Positions 1 to 12,661 of a DNA stretch of 64,000 bases are shown one piece after another. A model generated the notes under the pieces. The model saw only the letters and a list, made by a program, of their open reading frames with translations. It was not told where the DNA came from and did not search any database. The stretch comes from Hydnum rufescens UP504 (Eukaryota > Basidiomycota > Agaricomycetes > Cantharellales > Hydnaceae): NCBI GenBank assembly GCA_014904985.1, contig MU129055.1, forward strand, positions 62,001 through 126,000. Direction: 5' to 3'. How positions within the stretch are numbered: the stretch's first letter is position 1; every line of letters starts with the position of its first letter. The translations under genes and the position numbers were made by a program.

Positions 1-569
1 AACTGCCAGTGGCTTTCTCGCTTGAACCTACCTACCCATTCTGATCGGGAGTGCAGCATTGCGCGATTTCCCAGGTTCTCGTCTTTTCTTCGGTCGTGTT
101 TACACTTATAAATAATTGAAAAATACAGGCGCGCACTGGGGTGGATTAGTTTCGCAGGATGATAGCAGGCCGCAATCCTTACGATCGGTGATGCCGGTGC
201 GATAGCCGCTCATACATCGATGTTGGGGGGATAGTAGTTTCAATACCTGCATCCCCCGCATTCAGCGAGGGCGGCTGGATTCTGAAGTGATATTTCATCT
301 CATGATGGGATCGTCACATCGTCCATTTCGGTACGAATGCCAGCCCAGATGTAACGTAATTCCACCCTCAATGGGGGGGAAGGTGGGTGGACGCTGACAA
401 AAGGAATCCGGAGGCTGTTGGGTAGAATTTTGAAACTTGAATGAGAGTGACTCGTGTCGTTGCGGCGGGCACGAAAAGCAAGTGTGGCCCACTGTGACAC
501 ACAGTCCTAAGCCCCAAGAAGATCTGCCTCGCTAGTGCGTCCCTATACATCTCGAGGTCACACCATAAG
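1..569. other. window edge, no supported gene
   Basis: Several short overlapping open frames exist on the minus strand, but none shows a recognisable motif, a plausible intron pattern or composition unlike the surrounding DNA. It is probably the 3' flank of the minus-strand enoyl-CoA hydratase-like gene that follows. Confidence 0.5.
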
Positions 570-1633
570 TCACTTTATTGTACATGCGTAAATGATGCTG
601 AGCCGAGCAGCTACAGTCGTGCGCGAGCGAGGGCCGCCGCATCCACAGGCCATAGCTCTGCGCTCGTCTAGCTTTGCAGCGTTGAACACGGCCTTCAACA
701 TATCCGTCCTCATCAGCCCATACACACCAGTCTTCGCTCGTGCTGCTTTTGCCTCAGCCAGCTTGTGAGCCTCACGCAGGACACCATCCGTGCCCCCATC
801 CGCCAGCACATCGATCACACCGAGCGCGTGCAGCTCTTGAGGAGTAAAACGATGTGCATCCAGCGTTGCATCGCGAGCAATTCTCGCGTTGGGCAGTCTA
901 TAATTCACGACAGCAGCGACGGAAGGCGGCAATGAGGCGCCAAGTTCCACCTGAAAACTCGAGTGGTCAGGAACAATATAGAGTGGGAAGAATAATATAG
1001 GCAGACAGACTTCGGTCATACAGCACCATGCCTTACCGGAGGTCATGACTCGGTAGTCGCATGTGAGAGCAAGGGCGAACGCAGCTGCGAAGCAATGACC
1101 GTTGATGGCGGCAATAATGGGCACTGAAAACATACTATTCAGATATAGGACATGGTTCAAATTGAAAGGAGCGGCACAGACTTGGGAAACCGATAAGTCG
1201 CCTCATCAACAGGTCGAAGTAATCTAGTGCCGAGGGGTGAGCAGATGTGGCGAAAGGCTAAAAGGACTGTGCACACTGGGGAAGAATCCATGGTCCCACT
1301 GCGTCCCTCGAAATCGAGGCCTGTTTAATGATTCGTTGGTCCGCATGACAATGACTGGGGGCATGCGTGAACTGCACCATTAGAAAAGAATTTCTGCTGG
1401 GATTTCGTGCCGACGATGATGAGGGCGCCTGGGGCACCAACCTCGGTAGTAGAGGACCTCCAATCCTTTTCTACGTGATCAAGGGCCTTGAGGAGCACTT
1501 TATCAATAAACTCGTGATTTATGCGGTTGTCGAGTCCATGATGCATCTCCAGCTCCCAGGTAGTGGGAGTAGGATGGTGGACAGAGGCCAGAGGAGCCGG
1601 GGAGCCGATTGGGAACCTGATAGGATATGACAT
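570..1633 (-). CDS. enoyl-CoA hydratase/isomerase-like protein (crotonase fold)
   Basis: Predicted fatty-acyl-CoA metabolism enzyme (hydratase or delta3-delta2 isomerase). The ATG at 1633 opens exon 1 (1378-1633), which ends in KFFSNG; the intron 1321-1377 joins this exactly to LDFEG. A later exon reads DYFDLLMRRLIGFP, and an intron (GTCTGT..TTTTCAG, about 1126-1169) joins it to MPIIAAINGHCFAAAFALAL, the crotonase oxyanion-hole region. The C-terminal helical part ends in KLDERRAMA. Two problems remain. Between exon 2 (1277-1320) and DYFDLL the frame changes by one base, with only a 19-nt 'intron' available. Near 650 a +1 frame gives DAAALARARL followed by a stop, ending in a PTS1-like ARL, whereas the open frame runs on without similarity to 570. 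Family assignment is firm; hydratase versus isomerase and intactness are not. Confidence 0.75.
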
Positions 1634-3020
1634 GGCGAGAGCAATGGAGTGACAGACGGATGAGAGAAAGAGGCAGGGTGATGCGAATTTCCCCTGGTGC
1701 CCGACTGGTCAACAAGCCCTTCGTTACCGCTATATAGACTGATATCCCCTGACAAGGGTGATGAGAAATGGCTTGGCGGATCTCGAGTCTGCAGACTCAG
1801 CCGGGGCGAATAAAATATCATATCTGACAGAATTACCCATCGGCGTCGGTTAGTGTTGCCACGGGTCGGCCCTCCTCGGCTTCCTTCAGCGCGAGCAGGT
1901 GTGGGACACCAAGGTCGAGCTTCACGAATCACGCGTGCGAGCTTGCGAGTGCAGGCCGCAGTAGCGTCATGGTCAGTTCTTGGTGACACGCAGGACGCGC
2001 AGTGAGATATTGCTGTGATGCTGGCCCGTAGCCACGACTCCGCTTGTGCTCGGCTCCAGGACGGCTTCCGCCGACTCGAGACTCTAAATCCATTCAGTTG
2101 GGGATCGGTTCGGCTCGACTCGGCTTCGGGGCTACTTCGGGGCGACTCGACTCGAGCCGACTTCGAGCCCGAGTCGCGGCAACACTAGCGTTGGCTCAAC
2201 GCCCATCAACGCTGGGCATTGAGCCAACGCCAATGCGGGAGATGCCGGCTTTTACGATGACGACTGTGCTTCACTCCGACTTCGACGAGAAGACGAATGC
2301 ATTCTCTTTTCATACACCCAACATCCCTTTTGGTTGGATAAGGCTATGTGCCCCCAAAACATGGTTGAAGTCATTCTGGCTTGTCTCTGTCCACTCCAAG
2401 AACACGAAGGACGCGCTGGCTATTTCATCCAACATTGGCGAGGGGTATTTATCCGCCAAGCGGTTCGAGCCTATCTCGCGTTGTGCTGACAAAAACTAGC
2501 CAAGTCTTGAGTCTTTTTTCTTTCTCGCTAAGTACGACACGTGTGTCATGTGTTGGCGGCAGGATGAACAAGAATGCACTCAAATGAGGAAGGTAGTGAT
2601 AAAATGATAACACCGTGAGGCTTTCTTTTCAAAGTTCCGAAAAGGCCTCGATTCCACGCTTATCGCTAGACTCGGAGCAGTCTTCCTCCGCTTGCAATTT
2701 CAATTCCTCTGGCTTGAGAAACAGATGCTATGATCCTTTCTTTGGATACTACATAGGCTGTCAGCCTATCTGAGCTTTTAGGCAGAACCCAACATCGCAT
2801 CGGCCCGCCCAGCTGTTTCTGTAACCACACAATACGCCCCAGTCCCTCTAATCCGATCCCGAGAGATGTCATCCTCCATACCACCTCCAAGTCCCCTCCC
2901 AAATTATCGGCCATTTCCAACTCGAAAGCTTCGTGATCTACCCACAGCTCTACCCACTTTCGACAGTTATCCTCCACTTCTTCTCCACCCCGGTCGTGCG
3001 ATTTTATACCGGGATATAAT
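1634..3020. other. intergenic, inverted-repeat rich, no supported gene
   Basis: This stretch contains tracts built of GACTCG/CGAGTC words (1,780-2,180). TAGTGTTGCC at 1851-1860 has its reverse complement GGCAACACTA at 2178-2187, so 1,848-2,190 may be a small non-autonomous element, but I found no target duplication. Open frames here are low-complexity arginine/serine translations of the CG-rich tract. A short minus-strand frame at 2666-2977 has no recognised motif. Confidence 0.35.
2188..2230. repeat. 18-bp hairpin
   Basis: The arms GCGTTGGCTCAACGCCCA (2188-2205) and TGGGCATTGAGCCAACGC (2213-2230) pair with one mismatch around a 7-nt loop. The hairpin lies directly next to the GGCAACACTAGCG inverted-repeat copy, so it may belong to the same small element. 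Confidence 0.8.
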
Positions 3021-4790
3021 GTGACGACGCATATTATACCCGCTTCGTATCCTCGCCAGTCCTTTCTCGAGCCTAGACGGTATCCCCATGTGGAGCCCGT
3101 GCCTTTCGTGCCACCACCCCCTGGAGAGAAACGTAAACGTCAGGCATGGGCCGTCGACACGAGTGCTAAGCTGAGAGGAAAGCGGGCTGCTCTCCTAGAA
3201 CTGCGGACCAATTGCAAGAACCATGATTCTGAGGTCCTGAACGACCCCCAGGAATTATCTGTACCTGTATTATGGAGTGTCGTAAATCGCTATGCACGCA
3301 TTGTGGCACCTAAAGACCAGAAGGACATCGGGATAAGTGTTGTGGTTTCTCACGCCATTGGATTTCACAAAGAGGTCGGTATCCCTCGCCATTCTCCTCT
3401 GGCCCCCGTGCTGAAAATAATGGCGAAGATTTGGGAGCCGACAATTAAGCATCTTATTTCTCTTTGTGATCGCCCGTCCTCTGGGATCCACATCGATGAG
3501 ATATGGTCTATAGATGCTGCCAACTCCGGCGACAGCGCTCTGCTGAATGAGAAGTACCTTGGCGATGTCTGTGGGTTCTCTTACCTTCCAGGCCATCGTT
3601 TCCTTAACGGATGCTGATAGTAATGTCTATAGTCGATTGGATCGATCACGCCCGGGATATACTAAATCTTGTAGAGAACTTTATTCCTGAGGGCCCTTTT
3701 GTAGCCTCAACACAGCCTCTTCCTGTCCACCTTGACCGTGTATCATTCGACTGCTCTTCACGGCGCCAACAGTCTGGGTTCCACGACCGTAATGTCGTCG
3801 CGATCGGCCATTCGATTGGAGGTTGTGCAATGTGAGGCTTGATTTTGCACGAAATGTGAGCGTGATCGCATAGTGATTGGATCGCCCCCTATGCAGAGCA
3901 AGTGTGGCTTGTGCCAATCCAAAACTCTTCCACTCCATCACTCTGGTGGATCCAATCATTTTCCCCGAGTGCAACCGCCGGCCAGATAGCTTTGTGATGG
4001 GGACGCTCCTGCGTCGGCAATCGTGGTCCTCTCGGTCCGTTTCTCGCCTTACTGTTTCATTGTGAGCACGGGTTTGGGATTAAAACTGATATGCGGCGAT
4101 ACGCGTATAGGGAAGAGGCAAAAGGACTTTTCTTGCGGAACCCGTTCTTCAGTGTATGGGTCCCGGAGGTACTTGACCTTTATGTCCAATATGGTCTAGT
4201 GGATATACCGCCGTCGGAAGGGGGCGGGGTGCGGCTCAAAATGAGCAGCTTTCAGGCGAGTCTTCCTTTCATTGGTGCGAATTATCACGGATCGTGGTAA
4301 GACTTTTTATTTCCCCTCTTAGGAAGCGGCTTCTTTCGCGGACGATCATTTCGAGAAAGAGACGTATGAAATTCTAGGAGAGCTCGATGAGAAAGTCAAG
4401 ATCAAGTGGATTATGGCGCGCGAGCCATTGGACGTGTGAGCCACTGACATCCTTCGCTTTGCTTCCCAATACCGCCTGTCTCCTGAATTTGGTGTCTTCC
4501 ACGGGGTCCTGTTTCTGAAAAAATTTTCCCCGTTGCCCTTTAGGAAGACCGTGGACCTCACTCAGGCCACGGTTTGGCGGCGACCTGTCAATTCCTCTAA
4601 TGTCAAGGTCAATTCGAGCCATCTGGTATGTCCTTCAAGTTTATTTCCATGTACAAGCTTACTCACTTTAGATTTGTAGATTGCTCATGAGGCACCTCTA
4701 GAACTCGGTGAATACTTGTTCTCTGCAGCAGTATGGTTGTCGAGTCATTCATCGTTCTTACGCTCCTGTAGCACAAGAGGCTGTTCATAG
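3021..4790 (+). CDS. alpha/beta hydrolase (Lpx1/AKT2-like)
   Basis: Serine hydrolase of the fungal family containing peroxisomal Lpx1 and AKT2-type proteins; substrate unknown. The exon chain 3021-3374, 3429-3570, 3633-3831, 3897-4034, 4111-4255, 4323-4435, 4544-4625, 4680-4790 keeps one frame (about 427 residues). Motifs in order: SHAIGFHKE+IWEPT, IDEIWSIDAANSGDSALLNE, DWIDHARDIL, the nucleophile elbow VVAIGHSIGGCA (catalytic Ser), PKLFHSITLVDPIIFP, REEAKGLFLRNPFF, and a C-terminal SSHLIAHEAP with the likely catalytic His. The intron 4256-4322 has a GC donor (CAG|GCGAGT). The start is unresolved: 3021 is only the leftmost convenient point, no in-frame ATG lies between the upstream stop near 2934 and the conserved core, and a 5' exon may be missing. 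The last exon has an alternative frame (LQQYG) resembling the family C-terminus, so a one-base indel near 4,715 is possible. Confidence 0.8.
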
Positions 4791-7045
4791 CTGGCAGGAT
4801 ATGTACGTTGAGAAAGCGGTTCCCATTCAGGCACGTTGATCTCGTTACTGGAATGCCGTTTTGTCAACGTAGAAGGACTGGCGGGTTCGAAGGACAAGTC
4901 TCACGGGTGCAGTTTAGGTAGAGAGGCCCACCCTGTAGGAGACTTCTGTGCTTGATGTACTGTATGATCATTAGATGCAGCCACAATCTCCCCAAGGCTT
5001 ATACAGTGTTATTGAAGATGCATGTGACAATGATTAGAGAGACTTGGAGGCTGAAAAAGTTTGAATTTTCCAAGTAACCCCTTTGCTGTGGCAGCACCCA
5101 CAGAGCCTGCATCCCCCGCATGATACTGATGTCTGCGCGATCGCCTCTTCATCACGTCAAGGACATGTCGACAACCGCGAAGGCGGTAGGGAATCACCGT
5201 TTCATGAGACAAAACCAGCCACTCTAGAGCAAAGTCATTCATTGTGGGAAGGAAAAAACCATCAAGTTGGGGTATCAGGCGTAAAGGTCTAGGGATTGGA
5301 ACGATGAATGTCACCAATGAATAAATGAATCGCCCGGTAAATGATGGGTTCTCAACCAATGCATTTCCCCCCCTTCCGCTGTCGTCCAATTTGCAGCTAT
5401 ACGAAGGCCGAGGTTCTTCAGAATCTTGCTAGTTCTTGCTTCTTTCAGACCAAATCTAAAGACGCAGGACGGGTTGGACGACCGACGCCTCAATATCCCG
5501 AAGAATCCACTTTGCAGGGGTCCTTGCCGCATGGAGCATGACGAGATATGGAAGTCTGGATGGCTCTTTCTTAGGATACGGAGGAAAAGAATTCTTGGCT
5601 CATGGGAACGTGGGAGGGTGGCCGCCGTCGTAAGTTTGGCGCAGGGCCTTCTTCACACTCATCGAGTGCATCAATGACGGTGAGTGTGGTGTACCGACGC
5701 GAGACAAGTTTGGCAAAGGGCTCTAAGATTCATCCTAACAAATTGAGGTAGTGGTTTCTTGTTCCTTTTGTGGAATGCAGAACCTCGGTGCAGGGTACGA
5801 TTGCGGAGGTACAAACCAGTGGGGTATGTACATCAGGTATCTACGTTATATATAGTAAAAAGGGGGCGGCCATAGGATAGGCTGCACAAGCGGAGAGGGG
5901 TAGAGGCCGCGGTCGAGCGGCACGTGACGTACGCCGTAGTCGATAACCGCCCATTTCAACAGTTCCCTAGTATTGCGCCCTGTTGTGCGGCTAGGAGAGA
6001 GAGACAATCTGATTTGTATCCCGCGTAGGCGCGGAAGCCGCCGAGAGCGGTTTACTGTACCTAACTACATAGGGTGACAGTAACGAGGTTGCAAGCAGGG
6101 ATGGAGTTGTGCGGCTAGGAAGACAGAGTGCAGATCGCGTAGAGGTCGTCAATCCGGGAATAGAAGAAACTCTCCCCCTGGCATGCTGTCTGTTCTCGTC
6201 CGCTCGTCCCACGATCGTAGTTTGCAAGTCCTAGCTGGCCAGCCGATGGTGCGACTATAGAGGTGGGCCCCGCCACGTGCTCTCTAACCACGATGTCGCC
6301 AACATAGAAACACGGGTGCCTGACAATGGGGATATCCTCGCAGGCGGGATCGTAATCCGTGGATCCACAACGAGACCGGTGGAACGTTCTGCAAAACGGG
6401 AAGCCGGTGAATGATCAGTGCGAAAGTTGGACTCAGCTCTGAAAAATGATGCTTGTTCCCTCGCGAGGTGTTGTGGCTAAGCTGGATGATTTGGACTCTT
6501 ACGGCCTTATGGGAATGTGTAAGCAATACACACGTTGTCGAGAAACATGCAGTACATGAAAGTGGTCACGAGGTGCCTTGAGGCTCTGTGCGAAAGTGAA
6601 CACATCGTTTTCATCGTTCCGTCGTTCCAAGAGGGTCGACAGAAAATCACTTATTAGTCCGCATTCAGTGAAAGCTTCGGGATTCGGAGCCAAGCGCATT
6701 TCCTGTTGTACGAAGTCGAACCATTGCCAGGACTTTCCTGAAAGGTCGCATTGAACGACAAAATGAAAGCGCGAGGGGACTGGACGTGAATTCCATCTAC
6801 GGCGGCAATGCCAGCCCACTCGCGGTATATGAATCGAGAATTACACACACACAGGGGCAATACGGCCGAGATAGGTATGCTGCCGAACACAGTGTTACCA
6901 AATGACAGTACTGTATGGTCAACAAGATGCCTTTTCCTGTTCTTTCCAGGGGCTGTATCGTTAGGGAGCAAATGGGGTGTCAATAAACAAATATTGGTGC
7001 CCGCGTGCGCCTTGTGACGATTTACGTAAGGGGTCCGCCAAATAA
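4791..7045. other. intergenic, no confidently supported gene
   Basis: Scattered short frames only. The minus strand at 5,430-5,540 reads AARTPAKWILRDIEASVVQP, which looks coding, but neighbouring frames do not extend it. A minus-strand frame at 6499-6819 (about 106 codons) has protein-like composition without a recognised motif. These may be remnants of a decayed gene. Confidence 0.4.
6499..6819 (-). CDS. unrecognised small ORF
   Basis: About 106 codons, including the segments WFDFVQQEMRLAPNPEAF and ECGLISDFLSTLLERRND. I recognise no family, no signal peptide and no membrane segment. It lies alone between the hydrolase gene and the Helitron. It could be an exon of a broken gene or chance. 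Confidence 0.2.
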   Translation of the reverse strand: MGWHCRRRWNSRPVPSRFHFVVQCDLSGKSWQWFDFVQQEMRLAPNPEAFTECGLISDFLSTLLERRNDENDVFTFAQSLKAPRDHFHVLHVSRQRVYCLHIPIRP

Positions 7046-7058
7046 TTAGACCAGGCTT

Positions 7059-7082
7059 AATTATGAGGTACCCCTCATAATT
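7059..7082 (-). repeat. Helitron 3' terminal hairpin
   Basis: AATTATGAGG and CCTCATAATT form a perfect 10-bp stem with a 4-nt loop. The minus-strand sequence then reads AAGCCTGGT-CTAA before host T at 7045. Spacing and order fit the rolling-circle termination signal of Helitrons. Confidence 0.85.
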
Positions 7083-7182
7083 TGAGACCGAGCTTCACAT
7101 ATCTCTTGCATCAACATATCTCTTGTAGTAGCATATCTCTTATAGTTGTCAAAAAAAAAAAGAGGGGAATTATGTACAAAGA

Positions 7183-10100
7183 TTAATCCAAAAATGCATA
7201 CATACTCAAGTCTTGTCCAAAAGTCTCCCGTATGTACAGAAGATTAGCACAACGTTCTTTATCAACCTGCATGTGCTCCCTCATGGATGTTTTACCTGGC
7301 CGGTTATCAGGAATATTTCTAAGCCGGGTCACTGGAAATGAAGAACGAAATGCAATGCCTGCCAGAGACTTCACCCTTGAAATAGCCACAAAAGAAAGGC
7401 CTAATGCAAAGTCCTTTGCACCAAGGTCAATTACAGCATTTTCAAGGGTCAAACCTTGACTCTTATGAACTGTGATAGCATAGGCCAAAGTCAAGGAGAA
7501 CTGAAGTCGAGAGCAAGTGCTGTTTCCTTTGTCCCATGTTGTTTTGAATGGAGGGATGGGTATGATAGGGTCATTATGGTTAGAGGATTTAAATGCTTGC
7601 CATCGTTCATCTACTGGTCCTAGTAAACATGCATAAGTTTTGGGGATGAATTGCATTAGCATAAAAGAAACTGGTATACCAGTATATCCTGGAAAGCGAA
7701 TGAGAATGGCAGCAGGAAGATCATGTTTAGGGTCACTTGTTGGACGAAATAGGATCTTTTCCACAGTTCCACGAGACCCATTCACAAGGCCTGAGGAAGT
7801 ATGTGGGTCAAAAATAGGCAAAATAAAATAAAATAAAAGAGAGCACTGACCAACATTGGTCCAAAGATTTCTTGTGAGCATGACCTTTGCCCCTTCTGAA
7901 AGCATAACTGTGTTCTCTAAACCCTCTGCATCATCTGATGAGGCCTTGGAAGCATCTGTACCATGATTTTTTGCCTTGCAAATGAGTACTGGGGTGTTGT
8001 AGGAAGCAAGTCGATGTGTATTGAAGGAATTTACACCTTCACGAGTGGGAAGAAGGTGTATTTCATTTGAAAATCTTGTTCTCTCAGCTTCAGAAAGATT
8101 ATCCCAGAAGCGAGGTTTAAGCAACTCATAGCCAGCATCAGAAAGATTCATGTCACGAATCTCCATAAGTGCATCTCGGAATGCAATTTGGGCTGGATCA
8201 TTGCCTTGCTGACGAAACACATGCTGGAGAGTGATTGAGTGTTGGATTGACTGATAGAGTGCTCTTCCCTCAACAGCCAGGTTTGTTGGGTCCTTGACAT
8301 CATAAGTTGTGAAGAGGGGGGAGTCACCAACAGGAGGCAGCTGTGCAAAGTCACCAAAAAGGAGGAGACTGTGACCAGCAAGAATTTCATCATGGAAGGC
8401 TGGCTTGAATTGGCGAGTACGGCGATCAAGCTTTCCAGCCATTTTGCGCCCCACCATTGACTTCTCATCTAGAATGATGATCTTGTAGTTTAACCAACGC
8501 CCCTGCATTCGAGCCAAATGGGTTCCAGATAGGGGTTTCCAGCCTTTCACTCCAATTGCACATCCACTGTTGATGGTGTACCCCTGAATCCCAAAGGCTG
8601 AGACACCTGTGGGTGCAAGGCGAATGACTGGTTGTGGAATGCCAAGGCTGTCTGCAAGCACCTTGAGAGATGTGCATATTGCACCAATGAGGAAAGATTT
8701 TCCTGTTCCAGCTGTTCCATCTATGTTAATGCGAAGGGGAGGTGGAGGATTTGTGCCCTCTATAGGCATTACTGTCTGTTTAATATGAGCCATGACACCC
8801 AGGAAGATTTCACGTTGTTCCCCTTTCAACAAACGATAGTCGGTGAATGGAAGTTCATTCTCAGCATCAGGAAGAGAGCGTTTCTGATCCTCAAGCCAGG
8901 ATTCTGCCTGTGCAACCAGTTCAGGGGAACCTGAATTGGTCACCCAGTCATATTGATCAACATCTCGGCTGCCCAAGTGTGTAATGTTGGCTACACCCTG
9001 ATGATTGGGAGCCAGACCTGCCTCACGCATCCAGGGGAGTATATGGTTTGCTTCCTCTGGTGGATGACCATTGTCCTCATCACTACTGGACATATTGTCA
9101 TCCTCATTTTCATGGGGAACTGGGAGACCATCATGCAGAAGATTTGGATGAGAGGTAAGGTATGTCTCCCACTCTTCAATCCATGTTGCTTCATCTTGGA
9201 GCCAGGGTTCATTTCCAAACCAAGGATGATGCAGAAGTAGTTTGCTGAAGCAATGGAGAGAATAGGAATCATCATCAGGATTTGATGAATAGCGAGGATA
9301 GATGTTGACAATGTATTCAGGTGCACGTGGGCGAGGCTTCCATCTCTCTTTAGTACCAGCAAGATCAAACTTTCTTGCAAATTCAAGAAGGCAGATATCA
9401 GCCTGAGATTGGAGGCGATCTTGATACTTCTGGCGAATTGAACGTCGTTCATGAGATGAATCACCAAAGTCCAGCAGTGTGCCTTCTTCTGGTGCAACAG
9501 AGAGACTTCGATGGGTGCGAGAAGAGACTGAGAGGGGTCTTCCAAGGAGAATATGGCAGACTTCTTGGGAAGAATAGTCACGTTCAGCAACCAGACTGGA
9601 GAGGAATTTCTGGTAGGCTCGTTTAGCACTGCTCAATCCATCCATTGGCTGGTTCAAGATAGTTGAAAGAGCATCCAGATAGCTAGCAGACTTTGACTCT
9701 GCTTTGGCAACATATTTTGAAGCATATGCCAAGACTGCATTAATGCTCAGGATTGGCTGGACATCAACATTAGCCCTCCAGCCCATGACAACAATGGGGC
9801 AGAAAGGATTCAGCAGCTCATCATTGCGACGGGTAGAAAGTTCTGGAAAGCCACGCTCATTTCTGAGGATTTCTGAGAGGTCATGTTTATTTTTGGGATA
9901 TTTGAAGCGACACTGTTCTTGTCCTGTTGATTTGTTTTTGCGAAGACAGTAGCTGGTGCATTTGGTGTGTCGTTGGAAGCGATTGAGCAGTTCTGCAAGC
10001 TCCTGCTGAGAATCTGTAAGGGTGTTCCAAAGTCGAGCAGAGGGATGAATGGGTGCTGGTGGTTGAGGAAGGTGTGGATGCCAAGTGGAAACAATGGGGT

Positions 10101-12661
10101 CCCAAAATGCAATAAATCTCTGGACACTATCATTGTCTTCAAGGTCTAAATCCTCTGGTTTGGGGGCATCATTCAGCCAAAGGAAACCATGGACATGACT
10201 GCTTCCACGCCATTGCCATTCATATCTGGAGAGTACATCAGTCTCATTAGAAGATTTGTTATTAGAAATATAAAACATACCGCCACCAGTGATCCTTTAC
10301 ATTGAACTTGACTGAGATGACCTCCTTGAAGAATAACTCCCAGCGCATTTGAAAGTAGTCTGCTGCAATTGCAGGATTCTCATTCAAATCATCTCGTCTA
10401 GTACGATATGCAGCATGTTGGGTGAGATCTTCAGCATGGGATGGCATGTGCTGATGCAGATCAGGCCATTGGAGATCTGCAGCTGATGCAGTGATGAAGA
10501 CATGAGGTGAGCCTAATTGTTGCACTGAAGCAAGGAGCTCCCTAAGTTTCTTGTTCCAGAATGGCTTTGATCCTGGTAGGTTGGTTCCTGCCTTAGCAAT
10601 TCGATTGGCCACCTGCTTCAACTCTTCCTCATTCCCACGTTGCACCATATCTCGAAGATCATCCACAGTCCATGCAGCCTCCTCACGATGTGTTGACATG
10701 TACCAAGCTGTGTCCTTCTTGGCTTCATTTCGTAAATGAGTGTTAAGGGCCCAGTATCGAAAGCGGGGATGCCTAGCAAATCTTCCATCTCCATAGTGAA
10801 GAAGATGGGCAACCCATTGTGAGAATGTGACTTTCTTGTCACGGGCCTCATTAAAGTCAGCACACCCAGTGGGGAAAAGAGAGGGAAATGCGCCAATTGC
10901 AATTTTGACATTGTCCCATTCACTTATTGGTTGCTGACCAATAGATGGCATATGAAGGACAACAGGATCTCCATTTGCTGCATTGCGAAGCTGTTCAAGT
11001 TCTGTCTGTGGTGCCATGATATTGGGTATGAATGAATGAGTGATTATGCCATGATCATCATCATTGGTTTCCCCATCCCCTGGTGGTCCAGGCTGAACAA
11101 TGGGGGCATCATTCTGGGAATTGAACTGGGAAAAGAGGTGGTGTACAGAGCCATCATGAGGGAGTTGATTAAGGTTCTGTTGGCTGAATGTGACATTGGC
11201 ATATGATGGGTGATGGGCACAGAAGAAGAGAAGCCAGTCCCTGACCACCTGGCGACGAACATGAGTGTCTTCATATACTGGTTGATTGAGGACAGTGTCA
11301 TGTGCAGTGCGACGCAGACAAACAAAGTCACACTCTTCTGGAAGAAGAGGCAGAGTTGCATAGAGGCGAGCATTGTTGCGTGGGAAGTTACAGATGTGGC
11401 CTGCATATTTTGTCTGCCCACCATGAATGCTGACAACAGACATCATGACATGGATGGGTGCAATGAGGATTTCTTCCATTGGTGTAAGGATACTGTCAGG
11501 GCATGTGGGAGGCAACCCTCCAGGATCCATGTTGTTCAAAGATGTGAACATGTCACCCTTGATACGACACCCCTTGCAGTGACCATTGACAACCCCCAGA
11601 TTGAGCCATTTTTCATGACACTTATTGCATGTCTCCTGTTGAACCTCCATAACTTTGTCCCGGAATTTTTTGACAAGATGTTGGTCTGCAGGAGATAGAG
11701 CAGGTTCATCTGGAACAAAGATGTCGAAGGGGTTGATGTCATCAAATGGGTCATCAAATGAGTCATATCCAGCTTGATCTGCATTAGAGTCATTATTTGT
11801 TGCAGGAGGGACTGGAATATCCTGGGGCTGTTGATGTCGTTGCCGATATCGTGCATCTCCTTGACGACAGTTCTCACAACGATTGCGTAAGACACCATTC
11901 CTGTCCAGAGTAAAGGCTGTGATTCGGCATGTGTGTCCACGTGAACAACGCTTCATCATTGGTGCAGGTGGAAGGGGATTGGGTGGCTCAGGGTGTGGTG
12001 GTGGTAGTGGTGGCTGATCAGGTGTTAAATGGAATGGATTTGAAGGATGTGGATGTCCAATGTTTGTATTCATGCCTCCAAATGATAGCTGCTGCATGAG
12101 TGGTTGAATCTCATCCATGGCATCATCACTCCCAGAGTCATCTGGGGAATGTGCAAGGAGAGATCTGGACATATTGTTTCCCTGGTGGGTGGGTGATTGT
12201 GGGGGTGCATAATTGGGCCGAATTCGTTGAGAGGCACGTTGATCAGCAGCTGGGGTGTGTGTCATTCGGGCAATGTGGGAGCGTGAACCAAGGATTTGTT
12301 GAGGAGGTGTTACTGGAGGAATAGGATATGCTGCAAAGGATAAATAAATTATTATAGATTTACAGCACTTTACTCTATAGGACCACATACCTGCAGGTGG
12401 TGTTCCATGATTTTGAATCTGTTGTTGCCTAGGTGCCTCAGATGGGCCAGGTTGAGTATCTAATCTCAGGCAAATTCATTCCAGAATTAATTCAATATTT
12501 AGAACTCAAACTGGGAAAAGTAACCCACCTGAAGTTTGACCCAACCTTGATGGGCCAGCACCAAGAGTCTGGCTCAATAAGTTGGCAGTGGCACGTTGCT
12601 CACGGCGCCGTTCATTCCGTCTGTCTTGTTTAGCCCCCCCCAGATCTGCATCACGAGGCAT
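7183..12661 (-). CDS. Helitron Rep/helicase transposase
   Basis: The five exons 12661-12529, 12459-12391, 12330-10281, 10225-7851 and 7790-7183 join in frame into about 1,744 codons with no internal stop; all four introns (55-69 nt) are GT-AG. The N-terminus is Pro/Ser-rich, then come two Cys clusters (CSRGHTC..RCENC and CNKCHEKW..HCKGC) and a DUF6570-like region (LTPMEEILIAPIHVMMS). The Helitron-like N/Rep domain runs through HVFITASAADLQWPD, NPAIAADYFQMRWELFF, YEWQWRGSSHVHGFLWL (HUH motif HVH, assembled across an intron) and AYASKYVAK (two-tyrosine motif). The PIF1-type helicase shows Walker A GTAGTGKS, Walker B IILDEKSM, FGDFAQLPPVGD, HVFRQ and AYAITVHKSQGLTLE. It nicks and unwinds element DNA for rolling-circle transposition. 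It appears intact and possibly active. Confidence 0.95.

Noticed and set aside
2044..2499. Plus-strand ORF of about 150 codons
   Set aside because: Its sequence is a translation of GACTCG-type inverted repeats and hairpins, without motif or paralogue.
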